Below are positions 20,247-20,248 of a stretch of 20,248 nucleotides of DNA, piece after piece. Origin of the DNA: Candidatus Omnitrophota bacterium (GTDB lineage Bacteria; Omnitrophota; Koll11; Gygaellales; Profunditerraquicolaceae); the NCBI GenBank assembly GCA_028717765.1, contig JAQUNE010000005.1:1-20248 (forward strand), given 5' to 3'. The position numbers were made by a program, and so were the translations under genes. The notes beneath the pieces were generated by a model. The model saw only the letters and a list, made by a program, of their open reading frames with translations, had not been told where the DNA came from and ran no database searches. Each line of letters opens with the position of its first letter. Position 1 is the stretch's first letter.

Positions 20247-20248
20247 AT

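Overview
The window looks like a chromosomal segment of an uncultivated, moderately AT-rich Gram-negative bacterium. Two lines of evidence suggest this: several lipoproteins and secreted proteins with signal peptides, and a minor-pilin cluster beside an envelope-biogenesis type protein. The mix of PilX-like and pseudopilin genes, a TIGR04073-like secreted protein, an orphan short Cys-rich peptide pair and densely overlapping housekeeping genes reminds me of Candidatus Omnitrophota or related PVC-type lineages. That placement is inference from gene style only.

Layout. 1-1914 (minus): three genes for type IV pilus or type II secretion-like minor pilins; the last, PilX-like, runs off the left edge. 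2035-6965 (plus): pyrE with a near-consensus promoter and apparently no 5' leader, a secreted unknown protein, a BaiN/HI0933 flavoprotein, a Maf nucleotide pyrophosphatase read in frame into an M48 metalloprotease lipoprotein, and a clan GH-A glycosidase lipoprotein. 7038-7456: two tandem paralogous Cys-rich peptides, 67 and 66 aa, under their own promoter; they look like RiPP precursors. 7470-7827 (minus): tRNA-Leu followed directly by a small membrane protein. 7945-9748 (plus): AEC transporter, smpB and ssrA (tmRNA), packed end to end. 9743-9827: a perfect palindrome that includes the tmRNA 3' end, then a second hairpin. 9855-16223: a tightly overlapping ten-gene run (amidase, murI, queD, queC, queE, queF, fumarase alpha and beta, rph, rdgB). 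16310-19441: tRNA-Pro, a TPR protein, tRNA-Arg, an AsmA/DUF748-like protein, a TIGR04073-like protein and a secreted protein with eight NPPGYNPPG repeats. 19475-20246: two 5' fragments of a tRNA-His gene, hairpins, an HNH endonuclease gene with a perfect consensus promoter, and an intact tRNA-His at the right edge.

How the genes work together. queD, queE, queC and queF cover the route from 7,8-dihydroneopterin triphosphate to preQ1, the precursor of queuosine in tRNA; folE, tgt and queA are not in the window. murI and the amidase both act on peptidoglycan. rdgB, and in principle Maf, remove non-canonical nucleotides, and rph trims tRNA 3' ends. smpB and ssrA form the trans-translation pair.

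The most unusual parts are (1) the tandem RiPP-like peptides, (2) the tRNA/tmRNA-associated small insertions: duplicated 5' ends of tRNA-Pro and tRNA-His, the palindromic tmRNA end, and an HNH gene beside a broken tRNA-His, (3) the Maf-M48 in-frame fusion at an A7 tract, and (4) the atypical predicted tmRNA tag. No stretch longer than 300 bases lacks a feature. No CRISPR array, rRNA gene or transposase was seen.
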